Source: Poecilobothrus nobilitatus (taxonomy: Eukaryota; Arthropoda; Insecta; Diptera; Dolichopodidae). Taken from it: 64,000 bases of DNA. Both the position numbers and the translations under genes were made by a program. Numbering within the stretch: the first letter of the stretch is position 1; every line of letters starts with the position of its first letter. The notes under the pieces were generated by a model, which did no database searches, had not been told where the DNA came from, and saw only the letters and a list, made by a program, of their open reading frames with translations. Shown in pieces: positions 45,130 through 55,981 of the stretch. The stretch covers positions 142,672,660-142,736,659 of the forward strand of contig OX352772.1 of assembly GCA_947095535.1 (NCBI GenBank), in the 5' to 3' direction.

Positions 45130-47345
45130 TGAAGGGGCTATTAGAGGAAATGTCAGTCGAAAAAGAGTCTGCAGCAACCAATAATGCGAACGATGCGGGT
45201 GGTGTAGATAAATCTAAAGCACTTGAAGTGTGCCTGAGATGATCTGCTAGTCCTTCTACACGAGGAGGACCTCGATATAGACCTCTTTCAGGAGCCATTA
45301 GTTAACGCGTCCAGAACCAGGGAGTTAAACAGCGGCAACTATAAACTCTTCTACTAGGCTGTAGGTTTAGAATTAGGTAAGCCAAGAACTTGTATTCTGG
45401 TTAAAAAACACATTAATGCCCATCTCTGTTCTTATTTCATTTACGAAGATTTGACAATCGTCAAACTGGGGATGCAGAACGATGTGACCATGTACATAAG
45501 TTCTGTGTACATGTCACATGATGAACCCGCTCTCCGAAGAGGTTTCGATGAATGGGTTAACTCACTTATCACCAAGCTATTCAAAAGCAGCCTCTCGCTT
45601 GGCCATATTCCCCAGCTACGGAGGCGGGTGAAGGTGGTCTTTATACCAAAGGCTGGTAAATGAGGGCCAAAACCAGTAAGGACCTTAGAAAGATAAGTTT
45701 ATCATACTTTTAATTGAAAACTCTCGAAAGAATACTAAAGTTAGAACTTCGAAAAGTACTAGAGAGTACTCCATTGTGTAAGTATCAACATGCCTATTGT
45801 AAGGTAAAGTCAACTAAGATGGAACTAAGTGAATGAGCGTTGAGCAATCGATACAATACAAAGAATATACGTTTGCCGCCTTTCAAGACATAGAAGGTGC
45901 CTGCATCGGCAATACAGGATTCATGCATCGGCTATAAAAGATTCACTGAAAAAACTAGGGATAAAAATTGGCCTTGGACAGTGAATCATTAATATGTTGC
46001 AATCAAGAGAGACCCAGTCGGAACTCGTCAATCATAAGATTATTAGAAGAGTAAGCAGAGGTACACCACAGATTGAGGTCCTATCACCACTACTATGGCT
46101 TTTAGCAATGAACAGAATTCTTAAAGAGATTCAGGATGAGGGAATGAAAGCCATCTCATATGTAGATGATCTAGTTGTATTAGTGCCTGATTAGTATCTA
46201 GACATCATTAGGGAAATTATGGAAAGAGCTTCAGCTATGGTTGGTAGATAGGCCAATGGTTGTGGCCTATGCGTCAACCTGAGGAAAACAGAACTAATGC
46301 TATTTACAACCAGAACCAAGAGTTCACTGGAGTTCAATTCTGATTTCCCAATTCTGGGGTTTACTAATCCAAAACTGGATTCAGAGACATTTAGCCCTGA
46401 GTATCAAATATCTAATACCCAGGAGTAGTACTTCACCCGAAATAGAAATAAAAACTCAATAACCAAGAAAGAGCCCTGCATTATAAGAAGATGTTAGGTA
46501 AAAAATGGGGTTTAAAGCCAAGAATGGCTTTTTATATGTACACAGCTATAGTACGCCGAATCCTTACCTGCGGATCACTAGTGGGTGGCCAGCTTTGGAG
46601 AATGAGTATATCCGAACCCAGCTTGGTGACGTGCAGAGGGGTACATGTGTAAGTATTACGGGTGCGTTAAGATGAGCGCCAAGTAATGCACTAAATGCAC
46701 TGATATACCTTCTCACGGTTGTCTTCATATTAAATTTCTAGCCTGTTGTAGCGAGATCAGACTTCGAAAAAATAAGTAATGACGAACAAAACCTTGTGGA
46801 CAGAGCAGTATTCTCAGTTTGAGAGTTCATGATCAGCCAGATTCCACAGATTACGCAATGCCAAGTTTTGGAATTGTTAAGAATTTCAAAGCAAAAATTC
46901 TATCAAGAAGGGAATGCAAACAGGAAAACCACTTGGTTGAAATAGATACCAGTGTCTTCACTGATGATTCCAAGATGGACTGTGGTGTTGGTGCTGATGT
47001 CTATTCAGAACCACTTCAAATAGAACATGCTTTCACTCAAAATAGAACATAAAATGCTGGAAATCTGGAAAACATACCAAGTACTTGGAAACAATACTTC
47101 TCTGGTACCAAGCATTGCCATGGCTACAGACAACCAAGCAGGAATTAAGGCTCTCAACTGTGCAATAATAACACCTAAGCTCGTCACAAAATACTTTGGT
47201 AAACTTAAGAATAAAAGTAATTTATATAATGTTACATTATTTCGGGACATAGGAACATCACAGGAAATGAAGATGCTGATGACTTAGCTAGGAGGAATTC
47301 CAGCCTCATTACTTCACTGGCGGAACAGGTGAACCCACCACTAAG
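45130..47345 (+). pseudogene. Loa-like LINE ORF2 remnant with RNase H domain
   Basis: From left to right are an endonuclease C-terminal relic (45451-45663: VKLGMQNDVTMYISSVYMSH, then SLSLGHIPQ...VVFIPKAGK at the RT start), a decayed RT, the RT palm frame 45994-46194 with YVDDLVVLV, the thumb, and an RNase H domain. The RNase H part shows DTSVFTDDSKMDCGVGADVY, ATDNQAGIKALN and a final DADDLARRN-like block near 47270. Loa-group LINEs typically carry such a domain. Numerous stops make it nonfunctional. A 3' UTR-like tract follows to ~47560. Confidence 0.75.
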
Positions 47346-47585
47346 CAGTGTGGGAAAATAAAGCCCAATATAATCCTATTATAAACCATGTGGTCACGGA
47401 AGTGATAGCAAAATAGTGCTAACGCGCTAAATGTGGTGACTGCCGTGAGTGGCGACGACCAACCCTCTATACCAACCAGCCAACCAACTATGCCTGGTGG
47501 AAGGGGAAAACATATTAAAAAGGCTGCAGAAGCGCAGAAACCAGATAGGATTCCTAAACATATTTTTTAGGATTCAACTAGATAC

Positions 47586-48145
47586 TAGATGTAGTTTTTG
47601 TTATTGATGTAGTTAATTTCTTATATTCAACTTTTATGGGTTTTTATAAATTGTTCTCTCAACACCTAGGCCATTTTAATCATTTTTAAAATAAAGGTTT
47701 GTGAGTTTTGAGAAATAATTTATTTTTTTTTTTAATTTAAATTTTTTTGAAAAGAAAAATAATAATATTTTTGTTTCATTAAAAAATTTTTGAGATAACC
47801 TTTTTTTTTTGGAAATATTTGTTTTTATTGTTCATTTATACTGGTTCCTTTCGTGTACTAAATTCCTTAAAAACACCATTTTATTTATAATTCTATTTAT
47901 TTTTAATGTCTCTATTTGGAGCTCTCTCAAAACTTATTTATTATAATTTTACATATTTTTAATTTAAATATATTATTTTTTTACTAGATAACCTCTAGTA
48001 TCTTAATTGATTAAGTTATTGATGTATAGTTGAATTAATTTATTATATTCAAGTTTTTTAGCTTTTTATAAATTGTTTTCTCAACGCACATACCATTTTA
48101 TTAATTTTTAATATAAAGGTTTGTGAGTGTTGAGAAATAATTTAG
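47586..48145 (+). repeat. Diverged direct repeat pair (~140 bases each)
   Basis: The sequences at 47586-47725 and 48000-48145 share TTATTGATGTA.TT.AATT, TTTTTATAAATTGTT.TCTC and AATATAAAGGTTTGTGAG.. blocks and end TTGAGAAATAATTTA. They are ~413 bases apart, as in the ends of a small LTR-like or solo element. No ORF lies between them. Confidence 0.5.
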
Positions 48146-48215
48146 AGGTTGTCTAGGTAAAGTTAAGTTAATGCCTACTGAGTAGTCCATTAAACTGAAC
48201 TATAGGACGAAACAA

Positions 48216-50066
48216 CTTCTTTTTATACCTGTATGAACTATTTTCAAGGGTATAATAAATTTGCCATTACGTTTGTGAGACCTTAAAGGAGTGGAGCTAG
48301 ATATAGTGTTAAAGGTATGGATCGGCTTAGAATCAAATTCTTAGTCGCTTAAGCCATGTACGTCCGTCCGTTCGCACTATAACTCAAAAAATAAAGGAGC
48401 TAGGAGGCTGAAATTTTTTTTACGTCACTTTTGCAAAATTGTTAGTTTTGCTATTTAAATCCAACATTTTCGGTCGGCGGGTTCGAGTAGCTGCCATACA
48501 ACTTCTTTTTTAAACAAATGTAACTCATTATCTATTCAAGCTAGGTTTCTGAAATTTTGCAAATGATGATCAAGTTTTATGGCAACAACTTCTGTAAATA
48601 TTGGTTGTGTTGGTACTGCGGATTCGGGTATCTGCCATACAACTTATCCGTTTAAATAAGAATAATTCAGTGTCTATTAAAGCTAGGAATCTGAAATTTA
48701 GTAAAGAGGTGTCGAGTTACACCCCAACAACTTTTGTAAAATTTGGTTGGTCTAGAGCAACCGGTTCAGGCTTCTTGCACCTCTTGGAACTTAATGAAGC
48801 TAGAACTTAATGAAGCTATCGTCCGCACGATAACTCAAAAAATAAAGAAGCTAGAAGGCTGACATTTTGTTTACGTCACTTTTGCAAAATTGTTAGTTTT
48901 GTTATTTAACTCCAGAATTTTGGGCCGCCTGGTTCGAGTAGCTGCTTTACAACTTCTTTCTTTAAATGGAAATAACCCAGTGTCTATCCAATCTAGGTAT
49001 CTGAAATTTTGCGAATGATGATCAAGTTTTATGGCAACAACTTCTACAAAATTTGCTTGTGGTGGTACGACTGGTTCGGGTAGCTGCCATACAACTTCTC
49101 TTTTTAAATGAAAATAACTCAATGTCCGTCCGCACGATAACTCAAAAAATAAAGGAGCTAGGAGGCTGATATTTTTTTTACGTCATTTTTGCAAAATTGT
49201 TAGTTCTGCTATTTAACTCCAGCATTTTCGGCCGCCGGGTTCGAGTAGCTGCCATAAAACTTCTTTCTTCAAATGGAAATAACCCAGTGTCTATCCAATC
49301 TAAGTATCTGAAATTTTGCAAATGATGATCAAGTTTTATGGAAACAACTTCTGCAAAATTTAGTTGTGGTGGCGCGACGGGTTCGGGTAGCTGCCATACA
49401 ACTTCTCTTTTTAAATGAAAATAACTCAGTGTCCGTCCGCACGATAACTCACAAAATAAAGAAGCTAGAAGGCTGACATTTTGTATACGTCACTTTTGCA
49501 AAATTGTTAGTTTTGTTATTTAACTCCAGCATTTTCGGTCGGCGGGTTCGAATAGCTGCCATACAATTTCTTTCTTTAAATGGAAATAACCCAGTGTCTA
49601 TTCAATCTAGGTATCTGAAATTTTGCGAATGATGATCAAGTTTTATGGAAACAACTTCTGCAAAATTTAGTTGTGGTGGCGCGACGGGTTCGAGTAGCTG
49701 CCATACAACTTCTCTTTTTCAATGAAAATAACAGTGTATATTGAAGCTAGCTATCTGAAATTTAGTGAAAAAGTGACGAGTGGCATGCCAAAAACTTTTG
49801 TAAAATTTGATTTGCCTAAAGCAGCCGATTCAGGCTTCTTGCATTTGTTGGAACTTAATGAAGCTAGGAGCAATAGATGTGGGTAGCTATCATACAACTT
49901 ACAATTTACATAAATATATTTCTGTAGTTCGGTACTAAAACATCTAAATGTTTTTAAATGATGATCAAGTTTTATAGAAACAGGATATATTACGTTCATA
50001 CGGGTATTCCAGAGTTGACACAGTGTACTCTACTGCACTTTTCCTCGTTTATTTTTGTAATAACAA
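48216..50066 (-). repeat. Distant copy of the noncoding repeat family, expanded internally
   Basis: The left end TTTTTATACCTGTATGAACT...GGGTATAATAAA and the right end CGTTCATACGGGTATTCCAGAGTTGACA...TTTTCCTCGTTT match the end motifs of 34525-36115. Both also have ATCGG...TCTTAG.C.CTT..GCCATG followed by GTCCGTCC. The interior differs, made of the ~307-base array. Confidence 0.6.
48355..49740 (+). repeat. ~307-base tandem array
   Basis: GTCCGTCCGCACGATAACTC-like sequences lie at about 48362, 48820, 49125 and 49432, the last intervals being ~305-307 bases. Within each unit two half-repeats are visible: TTCGAGTAGCTGCCATACAAC and TTCGGGTAGCTGCCATACAAC. Open frames within it are repeat-derived. 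Confidence 0.85.
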
Positions 50067-50824
50067 ACAAAACACCTCAAGAGAAATTTTTATAAAAATA
50101 TTAAAAAGTGTTTGGATTACCAAAAGGTAATTTATTTATTAATTTTTTCTTATAAATTATCAATATTTTTTTAAACAATTTTTTTTTCACATGGGCAGTG
50201 CGTTTATGTTTTATCACAAAAAAAATATAATGTATAGAACCTAATCCCCACATTAATATTAGCTGACAAAGAAAAAATTACTTACTACGCTATTTTGATG
50301 GAAGTCAATATTGTGAGATCTGGAAATGATGTAACCAGTGCCTTAGTTCGAATTTTGACTAAAATTATTACTGAATTTTTTAAGTTTTAAATAGGTTAAC
50401 GTTATGGAGTGATTTGTGCGTTCCATAGAATCGAAACAAAATCAGTTCAATGGGAATAAAGCTGTTCTTAAATCAGTATAACATTATAGTGAAGATAACT
50501 CAAAAATGTTCGAAGCCGGGACATTCTAATATTCAAGAAGTCAACAGCGTTCATTCATTTAAAGACAGAAATTTAAAAAATGTAGAAATTTATAGTCTCC
50601 TAATTCAGCTATTAATAAATATTTCAAGCGAAAAAGTTTAACTAATTATAATACAACTAATTTAGTTAATAATTATAATACATTCTAGTTGCAAAATTGG
50701 ACTTTAGTAACGTACCATTTACAAAAATAAAAACAATTTTATATGAAAGCATTAGTGAAAACAAATTACTAATAAAATATAAGACTTCTTTTTCTCAAAT
50801 TAATTATAAAATATGTAATAAGAT
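50067..50824. other. AT-rich stretch leading into LINE RT
   Basis: No confident gene. A 63-codon plus-strand frame (50450-50641) and coding-like words near 50290-50380 may be eroded upstream parts of the following LINE. I cannot align them to RT motifs. Confidence 0.35.
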
Positions 50825-52015
50825 TTGTTGAAGACTGTTGCGACTTCAAAGAATATATTGAGCTCTGTGGTTTCAAATCTATCTCAACGTTCGATTTCAA
50901 AAGAAAAGGTAAAATATTTAAAAGATCTAATTCCATTTCTATCAACCGATAGAAAAGATAGAAAAGATAGGTCGCAAAAAGTTAAACTAGAAAATATTTT
51001 CAGTGAATGCAGAACTATTAATGTCGGTGTACCTCAAGGTTCTGTTTTAGGACCTTTGTTATTCCTAATTTATATTAATTCTTTATTTGCTCTATCATTT
51101 AAAGGAAATATTACTGGTTTTGCAGACGACTGCTCTCTTTCTTATAGCGGAAAAAACATAAATTGTCTAAAGGAAAGTCTAAACTCTGATTTAAATTTGC
51201 TGAGAAATTGGTTCATGGATCATAAACTTATCATAAGCAATAAAACAAAACTAGTAGTATTTAATTTAAAAAAACGTTGCTTTGAGCCTATAAAGCTTAA
51301 ATTTCATGCAGCAAACTGTAAAAAGATAGTGTGTGAAAACTGCGCTGGCTCTTCAAATCAAATTCGTTGTTGTTCAGCAAATTGTTTTGAAATTGAAACT
51401 GTTGACAATTATAAATATTTAGGATTAATTATTGATAACAACCTAAACTGGAAGTTACATCTAAATCAGTTACATAAATACATGTTGCTTTGCATCCGAA
51501 AATTCTATCTACTAAAAAACTTTTGCTCTAAAACACTTTTACTAAAATTTTACTATGCTGTAGTGCATTCCAAGTTACAGTATGGCATTGCAAGTTGGTG
51601 TGGTACCTATTTTAATTCAATCGAACCAGTTTTTATAGCGCAAAAATGTACAATTAGGATTATTTATTCTAAAAACAGGAGATTCAGTTGCTGGCCTTTA
51701 TTTCAAGACTCAAATATACTTCCGGTACGCCACATATATGCCCATAAATGTCTGATCAAATTTTTTAAAATGGATAACTTTTTACAATTAAGAAACAATA
51801 ATCAATATAACCTAAGAATTAATAAGTTAAATTTAGCTTGCATTCCTTTTGGCTCAAAAACTCACTATAAAAAATTTTTTGACAGCTTAGCTCCTAAATA
51901 TTTTAACAAACTTCCAAATCATATAAAGGAAATAACAGTATTATCAAGATATTCAAAATTATGTAAATTATGGTTATTATCAATTAATTATCTTGATTTA
52001 GAAAATGTAAATTAA
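50825..52015 (+). CDS. LINE reverse transcriptase, C-terminal half, with cysteine-rich insertion
   Basis: The frame is open for 396 codons. It has TINVGVPQGSVLGPLLFLIY, the catalytic GNITGFADDCSLSYSG (FADD form) and the thumb motif VDNYKYLGLIIDNNLNWK. The usual LINE tail follows, with KLQYGIASWCGTYF and LPVRHIYAHKC. Just before the thumb motif there is a cluster CKKIVCENCAGSSNQIRCCS with a further Cys, which could bind zinc. Upstream RT motifs and the endonuclease are missing or too eroded. A short DRKDRKDR repeat is near the start. The group is Jockey-related in my reading. Long preserved frame suggests a young or selected copy. Confidence 0.8.
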   Translation: MLKTVATSKNILSSVVSNLSQRSISKEKVKYLKDLIPFLSTDRKDRKDRSQKVKLENIFSECRTINVGVPQGSVLGPLLFLIYINSLFALSFKGNITGFADDCSLSYSGKNINCLKESLNSDLNLLRNWFMDHKLIISNKTKLVVFNLKKRCFEPIKLKFHAANCKKIVCENCAGSSNQIRCCSANCFEIETVDNYKYLGLIIDNNLNWKLHLNQLHKYMLLCIRKFYLLKNFCSKTLLLKFYYAVVHSKLQYGIASWCGTYFNSIEPVFIAQKCTIRIIYSKNRRFSCWPLFQDSNILPVRHIYAHKCLIKFFKMDNFLQLRNNNQYNLRINKLNLACIPFGSKTHYKKFFDSLAPKYFNKLPNHIKEITVLSRYSKLCKLWLLSINYLDLENVN

Positions 52016-52210
52016 AATACCCTGAAAGTTCTCACCTATCTCTTACTTAGAAATATGTAGTGAGAGCTTTAAAGTATTTTAATTGCAATAGTTACAATTT
52101 TTTAGTCTCCAATTTCGTTTCTCCTAAAAACAAACAAATAAACTTTTTCTTCTTTTTTTTTTTTTTATACTTAAAATAACATTTTTTTTAAATTTACTTT
52201 AATTTTAGAG

Positions 52211-52795
52211 TTGCATGAAGTAGAGAAAAATAGTAAGCTCAATTGTAGGAATGAAATTTCAGTTGCTTTCGAAAAGAATTTTGTTAAATCTATATATATT
52301 CACGGAAAATCGGTAGTAGATATCAGACCAGATCTTAAAGCTGATGATGTTCTCTTCTACAGCACTTCTCTATATCGTTCTAAGTCCTGCTGTGAATTAA
52401 TGGATTTACTTATTAATGTAAAGGATGCAAAAACTTCCCTATCTAATGTTTTAGACATTCCAGCTCAATGCAATGTATCAAAAAGCTATAACACTGTACC
52501 TTTTAACTATAGACAAGAATTTTCTTCATCAGAAATATCTGATTTTAAATGGATTGTTCTGCACGAAATTTATAACAAAATTAACCCTTCCCTGCTAAAT
52601 ATTCCAAAATTTATTATCGATATGCATATAAAAAGAATTACTGAAATCGAACCGATTTCGACTTTTAAAGAACGTATTGCAATGAAATACTTTAGCTGCG
52701 ATTATAAAACTTTATTAAAAAATAATTTAACACAATTTATACTAAATTACATTTGCTGTTCTATGTATCCTTGTTGTAGTTGTACTATTAAATAA
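52211..52795 (+). CDS. Unrecognised 194-aa ORF after a splice-acceptor-like tract
   Basis: The frame starts two codons after TTTAATTTTAG (AG at 52207-52208), which follows a long T-rich tract and so resembles a 3' splice site. The protein has a Lys/Asn-rich start, the block DIRPDLKADDVLFYSTSLYR, two Cys pairs and a Leu/Ile-rich second half (FIIDMHIKRITEIEP). A C-terminal ICCSMYPCCSCTIK follows. AATAAA near 52825 and an A36 run at 52879 come after the stop. I do not recognise a family. It may be a retroposed last exon or part of a LINE. Codon use is AT-rich like everything nearby. Confidence 0.35.
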   Translation: MHEVEKNSKLNCRNEISVAFEKNFVKSIYIHGKSVVDIRPDLKADDVLFYSTSLYRSKSCCELMDLLINVKDAKTSLSNVLDIPAQCNVSKSYNTVPFNYRQEFSSSEISDFKWIVLHEIYNKINPSLLNIPKFIIDMHIKRITEIEPISTFKERIAMKYFSCDYKTLLKNNLTQFILNYICCSMYPCCSCTIK

Positions 52796-52874
52796 TTACT
52801 AATTAATTATGATGTAAAATGCAAAATAAAATTTAATTAAACTGTAAAATTTTAAAACAATTTATTAATTGAAA

Positions 52875-52878
<4 letters not shown>

Positions 52879-52916
<38 letters not shown>

Positions 52917-53191
52917 AAAATAAAAATAATAATTAGTTTCATACAAAATTTCAACCCCACATTAACAAGTTTATTTTTTAAATTTTTTTTATAATTTAAC
53001 GTATCAATTATACAACACTAGTGGTTTATCCACTACCGTATAAATAATATTTAAATTTTTGTTTTCCTTTTATAAATTATATTTTGTAGTCGTAAGAATT
53101 AAACCTAGATTTAGAAGAAAATTGTAAAAATAATTTATAATGTAATGAAGATTTAAATAAAAATAAAAAAAAAAAAAAAAAAAAAAAAAAA
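52879..53191 (+). repeat. Two successive poly(A) tails
   Basis: A run of 36 A (52879-52914) and another of 26 A (53166-53191, after AATAAA-like sequence) lie ~250 bases apart. Both fit retroposon 3' ends on the plus strand, one nested in or next to the other. Confidence 0.8.
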
Positions 53192-54769
53192 CCAAATATG
53201 CGAACTATATTGAAAAATACTTAAGTTTCTCAACAATATTAAATTTATTTTCTTGTTAATATATTATATGTTAAATTTTTTCTTATTAAAAAAGTTTGTG
53301 ATTGAAATAAAATGCAAGACTATCATTATAACTGAAAATATCATATACATATATAATACACAAGAACTTGGCGAGACACAAATCTTCCACTAAACCTATT
53401 ATCAGAGACACAAAACTATCATTAAAAAAGTAAGAATTTTGCAATAGAAATAATTTTAACAAATTTTTAATTTATTAATTTGACAGCTACATCCATTATG
53501 AACTGATCGCAGTGTTAAATTTAAAAATAAACAAACCTTCTATTGGGAGCTTTCAAATGATTATTTGTCTTGAGAAAAAATACACTGTTAACAATACTAA
53601 AAGGCCTGAAACTGAAGAGAGAAAAGTTTAATCGTTTAATAGTAAGCGTAATATTTTTAAGGAAAAAATAATAGGCTGATTTTATTCTTGATGTTGTTTT
53701 AATTTTTATAAAAGCGGATAGAAGCTCCTCTTACTATTTTTTTTACAAAATGTCAAGTCAAAAGGAACAAGAAAAACGTAGTTGAAACTTTGATCTGTAA
53801 GCTGAATTTTTGATATGATATAAAAAATTGGAAATTTTATTTTGAGCATAGTATTCAGGTTATATCTCAGCTCAAAAAAAAAAACTATTTTATATGGGAT
53901 TTTATATCAAAAATTTTTTCGGCAAAAACTTTTTAATAAATTTTTTCAATTTTTTCTCAAATAGCACACAACTTAGTACGCCAAGAAAAATATATAGTCC
54001 AAGGCACAAACCGAGAAAAAATTTGTTTTTTTCCCGATATTTTTCTACCTAGGTAGAAAAATTTTAATTTTTCTCATATCTTTCAAAAAATATTTGAATA
54101 TATTTTCTAAATACATTTTCTTTTACAATAAAATTATTTATTTACGTTTTTAGAATTAAATTTTATTTCAAAACAAACAATTGTTTACAAAATTTAATAT
54201 TTTTGGTTATGACAAATTATAACAATTATGGTTATGACAAATTATACAATTATAACAAAAAAAAAATTTCTATCTGTAAACTTTTTCTTCAAATTGTCAA
54301 AATTTTATATACCCGAAAAATTTTCATATATTTCATGTTTTTGTCTTTGAGCTGAGATATAACGATAACCTGAATACCTACTATGCTTTAATAAAAATTT
54401 CGGCAGATTTAGATAAATATTTCATAACAATTTATAGAAACGGATATTTTTCCTAAAAAATAGCAAAAAAAAATGAAAATAGAGAATGCCATTTGTAGAA
54501 GTCTTCTTCGACAATAGATTCATAATTTTGTACTAATTTATTAAAACAATTTCATGCGAATTAATATTTAATTTAATACCATTAATATTGTTCGTCATGG
54601 AAAAAAATACGATTTATTAGATATTATTTTATCAAAGACTACAATCAAAATATCATAGCCTTTTAAATTGTTTAGTGTGTGTGAATTCAAATAGAAAAGA
54701 TAAAGTTGGTTTAACTTTTTGCCGTCAGCGAAAAAAAGTCACGAGCGTTTTATAAGATTAATTAAAAAG
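53192..54769. other. AT-rich stretch with fold-back repeat, no gene
   Basis: Apart from the inverted repeat described separately (53832-54400), no ORF over 60 codons or known family was found. Confidence 0.5.
53832..54400. repeat. Fold-back (inverted) repeat
   Basis: The left arm at 53832-53873 contains TAGTATTCAGGTTATATCTC and AGCTC. The right arm at 54349-54400 is its reverse complement with a few small insertions (GAGCTGAGATATAACGATAA). The span between arms is ~475 bases. This fits a small fold-back element. Confidence 0.75.
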
Positions 54770-55590
54770 GTGAGATTTTTTATGAATTATATTCCATTTT
54801 TTAAAGTTCTTTGCGGCGCTTTGCTCCAAATACAGTTTAAATACTTTGTTTGATAAAATATAAGATTAATATATCTGGTACAAAGAGTTATTATTTATTT
54901 TATTAGATATTTTCGTAGCCTTATCAATATGAAAAATTCAGGAGAAATTTTTCTGATAATATTTTTTACGTGATCGAACCATTTTAATTTACTGTCTGAG
55001 TTTCATTATTACATTGAAAAAGACTGCTCATAAATTCTTCATTTTCAAATAATAATATTTTTGTTTTTTTAATATTTAATAATAGATAATGTTTTTTTAA
55101 CCATTGTTCAATAATTTCAAAGTCGTTTTCAATTTCCTTCCTCAAGTTTCCTTCAACTGTTGAATAATATTTTATAACACACAGTCAGCATAAAGCTGTA
55201 TTTGACCTATCAGATTTAAATATGATATGTAATTTAGTAAATTTTAAATAAATCACGCCCAAGGATTAAACCACGTATTTTATGTTGCCTATTTTGTATA
55301 TATGATCTAAAAAATTCTACTTGATTTAAATTCAAGTTCATTTTTTTAAATTTATATAAGAGAACCTTATGATTAACGGAATCGAAGGCCTTCTAAAGTC
55401 AAGGCTACATAATTCCCTTCGCCATACTTTTGGAGATAAAATGGGTTAGCTAAGGCAAGCAGTGGAAGTATTTAAATTTTTTTCAAAGCCATATTGTTCT
55501 TTGTTAAACAAGTCATTTATCATCATGAAATAGTTAAGATGTTGCTTAATAATTATTTCAAATATTTTGGAGAACGCGAAATATGTGACT
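54770..55590 (-). pseudogene. Heavily decayed LINE reverse transcriptase
   Basis: Read on the minus strand with many frame changes, it contains QRTIWL/FEKNLNTSTALA-like, KAFDSVNHKVLLYKFKKMN and QVEFFRSYIQNRQHKIRG motifs. The catalytic block reads IQLYADCVL, with YADC instead of YADD. A HYLLLNIKKTKILLFE-like stretch follows. It is a Jockey/Daphne-like LINE by motif order. The Gypsy LTR lies immediately to the right. Confidence 0.6.
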
Positions 55591-55609
55591 GGTTCACAAT
55601 TTAAATAAA

Positions 55610-55961
55610 AAAAATACAACTTTAATTTAATATTACTTCTTTATTTGATTGATTGTTATTAATTAATATGATTTTTACAATTTTGGTTCCTTATATATTA
55701 TTTATTTGTTGAATCAGCACCGGTAAGTTACACATGTTTAATTAAAAGGTGCTGATTCTATGTCTACAATAATTGTTAGAAATAATTTGATACTTTATAA
55801 TTCAATTGGAACAAGTTACCTTTAATTAACTTTTATTAATTTACAAGTATGATTAGGTTAGCAAAAATAATATAAGGTAAAATAATGTATTAATGGTTAG
55901 TAACTTAACTTATAATAATATGTTAGTTGTTGTTGTAGTGTCCGGTATAGGATACATAACT
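55610..55961 (-). mobile_element. 3' LTR of the errantivirus-like element
   Basis: It begins, on the minus strand, AGTTATGTATCCTATACC directly after the polypurine tract; an AGTTA start is common in errantiviruses. It is ~350 bases long, its outer end is not exact (55600-55640). It contains an 11-base inverted repeat GAATCAGCACC (55711-55721) and GGTGCTGATTC (55748-55758), possibly a hairpin in the transcript. Confidence 0.6.
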
Positions 55962-55975
55962 CCTCCCCCCTAAGA
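55962..55975 (-). other. Polypurine tract
   Basis: On the minus strand TTAGGGGGGAGG lies directly before the LTR start. This purine run would prime plus-strand DNA synthesis. It overlaps nothing and lies six bases past the env stop. Confidence 0.8.
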
Positions 55976-55981
55976 TAGATG

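Larger units (their letters stand above)
42243..46932 (+). repeat. Tandem duplication (unit ~2750 bases, first copy internally deleted)
   Basis: Unit 1 is 42243-44182 and unit 2 is 44183-46932. Flanking blocks are collinear and equal in length: 42243-43200 with 44183-45140 (958 bases each), and 43211-44182 with 45961-46932 (972 each). I counted only about four differences. Unit 1 lacks 45141-45960 and has a 10-base GGGGCTAGGG instead, next to another GGGGCTA. It contains repeat X and Loa-like LINE sequence. The event is very recent or an assembly artefact. Confidence 0.9.

Noticed and set aside
47005..47287. Overlapping ORFs of 81 and 86 codons as separate genes
   Set aside because: The plus-strand text belongs to the LINE RNase H domain; the minus-strand frame is its shadow.
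48601..49999. Short ORFs in the 307-base array as genes
   Set aside because: They recur with the repeat period and are not conserved as proteins.
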